Below, piece by piece: positions 6,683 to 7,148 of a DNA stretch of 7,148 nt (position 1 is the stretch's first letter; each line of letters begins with the position of its first letter). A program made the position numbers and the translations under genes. The notes under the pieces were generated by a model. That model was not told the DNA's origin, made no database searches, and saw only the letters and a program-made list of their open reading frames with translations. The stretch covers positions 1-7,148 of the forward strand of contig CAYHEK010000074.1 of NCBI GenBank assembly GCA_964355545.1, given 5' to 3'. This stretch comes from JAPLGE01 sp964355545 (lineage in GTDB: Bacteria; Bipolaricaulota; Bipolaricaulia; UBA7950; UBA9294).

Positions 6683-7148
6683 CGTCGGTCCTCCTTCCCT
6701 GTCGGGCCCTCGGTGACGATCGCCCCTGTCGGACAGACCTGTCGACAGTGGTCGCAACCGACGCAGAGGGTGGCGTCGATCCGCGCCTTCGGCCGGTCCG
6801 CTCGGCCTCGGGCTTCGGAGCGGACGATCGCCGGGCAGCCAAGGAGGAAGCAGGTCCCACACGCGACGCAGACCTCCTCGCGGACGTGGTAGCTCGAGGC
6901 GGGCGACCGGTTGAGCTGGGCGCAGAGCCCCTTGGTGATCAGCACGGAAGGACCGTCGTGGCTCAGGCAGTCCTCCAACCCCCTCTCGACCTCCGCGATG
7001 TCGAAGGCGTTGACGGAGACGACCTTAGTGACTCCCATCGCGCGGATGAGCGGTTCGAACTCGACCCTCGGCGCCTGGGGGGCGCGGAGGGACCATCCGG
7101 TTCCGGGATGGTCCTGGTGGCCGGTCATCGCCGTCGTCCCATTGTCCA
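6679..7148 (-). CDS. iorA: Indolepyruvate:ferredoxin oxidoreductase, alpha subunit (3' part only)
   Basis: Only the last 155 or so residues lie in the window; the gene runs off the right edge. The visible part starts in the thiamine-diphosphate site, DNGTTAMTGHQDHPG, a signature of IorA, and continues through the end of the pyrimidine/TPP-binding domain (PSVLITKGLCA). A ferredoxin-like tail follows with two [4Fe-4S] motifs: CVACGTCFLLGCP (about 6870-6832), the expanded first cluster typical of IorA, and CVGCDHCRQVCP (about 6765-6730). All eight cysteines are present. The enzyme decarboxylates indolepyruvate, phenylpyruvate and similar transamination products of aromatic amino acids, and passes electrons to ferredoxin. 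This is oxygen-sensitive chemistry of anaerobes and archaea. Its stop overlaps the iorB start, so the two subunits are translationally coupled. Confidence 0.95.
   Translation of the reverse strand, partial: DNGTTAMTGHQDHPGTGWSLRAPQAPRVEFEPLIRAMGVTKVVSVNAFDIAEVERGLEDCLSHDGPSVLITKGLCAQLNRSPASSYHVREEVCVACGTCFLLGCPAIVRSEARGRADRPKARIDATLCVGCDHCRQVCPTGAIVTEGPTGKEDRR
6689..6696 (-). promoter_or_regulatory. Shine-Dalgarno site that sets the iorB start
   Basis: AAGGAGGA lies 6 bases upstream of the ATG at 6682, inside the last codons of iorA. Its strength and spacing decide for this start over the upstream alternative at 6862. Confidence 0.8.
7090..7114. repeat. Inverted repeat inside iorA (9-base arms, 7-base loop)
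   Basis: GGACCATCC and GGATGGTCC are perfect reverse complements separated by 7 bases. They lie in the codons for the conserved QDHPG stretch and the Gly-Trp-Ser just after it. Because the site is coding, the pairing may be chance. Confidence 0.35.

Noticed and set aside
6683..6862. 60-residue N-terminal extension of iorB
   Set aside because: It overlaps the iron-sulfur codons of iorA in another frame, is Arg/Pro-rich and has no family similarity. The ATG at 6682 has a strong Shine-Dalgarno and the usual ATGA overlap.

Overview
The window is a GC-rich stretch in which every intact gene reads on the minus strand. In transcription order (right to left) it contains: the 3' end of the indolepyruvate:ferredoxin oxidoreductase alpha subunit (iorA), the beta subunit (iorB), an Asp/Glu/hydantoin racemase, a 41-codon remnant of carbamate kinase, a dihydropyrimidinase/hydantoinase, a PLP-dependent aminotransferase broken by three single-base frameshifts, aspartate carbamoyltransferase (pyrB), a decayed IS3-family transposase tail, a C-terminal scrap of an M24 peptidase, and an intact M24 (Xaa-Pro dipeptidase/aminopeptidase P-like) peptidase. 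A degraded amidohydrolase fragment lies on the plus strand at the left edge. No tRNA, rRNA or CRISPR array was seen.

From iorA to pyrB the layout looks like one operon. The iorA/iorB, iorB/racemase and racemase/carbamate-kinase-remnant junctions are all 4-base ATGA overlaps. The later gaps are 25, 13 and 0 bases. The promoter must lie beyond the right edge.

Read together, the genes suggest an anaerobic amino-acid/hydantoin catabolic route (inference). A peptidase frees amino acids, the racemase and hydantoinase convert 5-substituted hydantoins or dihydropyrimidines to N-carbamoyl amino acids, and a carbamoyltransferase plus carbamate kinase could recover the carbamoyl group as ATP. An aminotransferase then makes 2-oxo acids, and IorAB oxidises them to acyl-CoA with reduced ferredoxin. 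Two of these steps look damaged: carbamate kinase is reduced to its two ends, and the aminotransferase is frameshifted.

The host is probably an anaerobic bacterium. Oxygen-sensitive ferredoxin-linked IorAB points to anaerobiosis. The IS3-type remnant and clear Shine-Dalgarno sequences favour Bacteria. No finer taxonomic placement is supported. The left third (1-325 and 1433-1813) is a graveyard of gene and transposon fragments, so this end of the operon has been rearranged.
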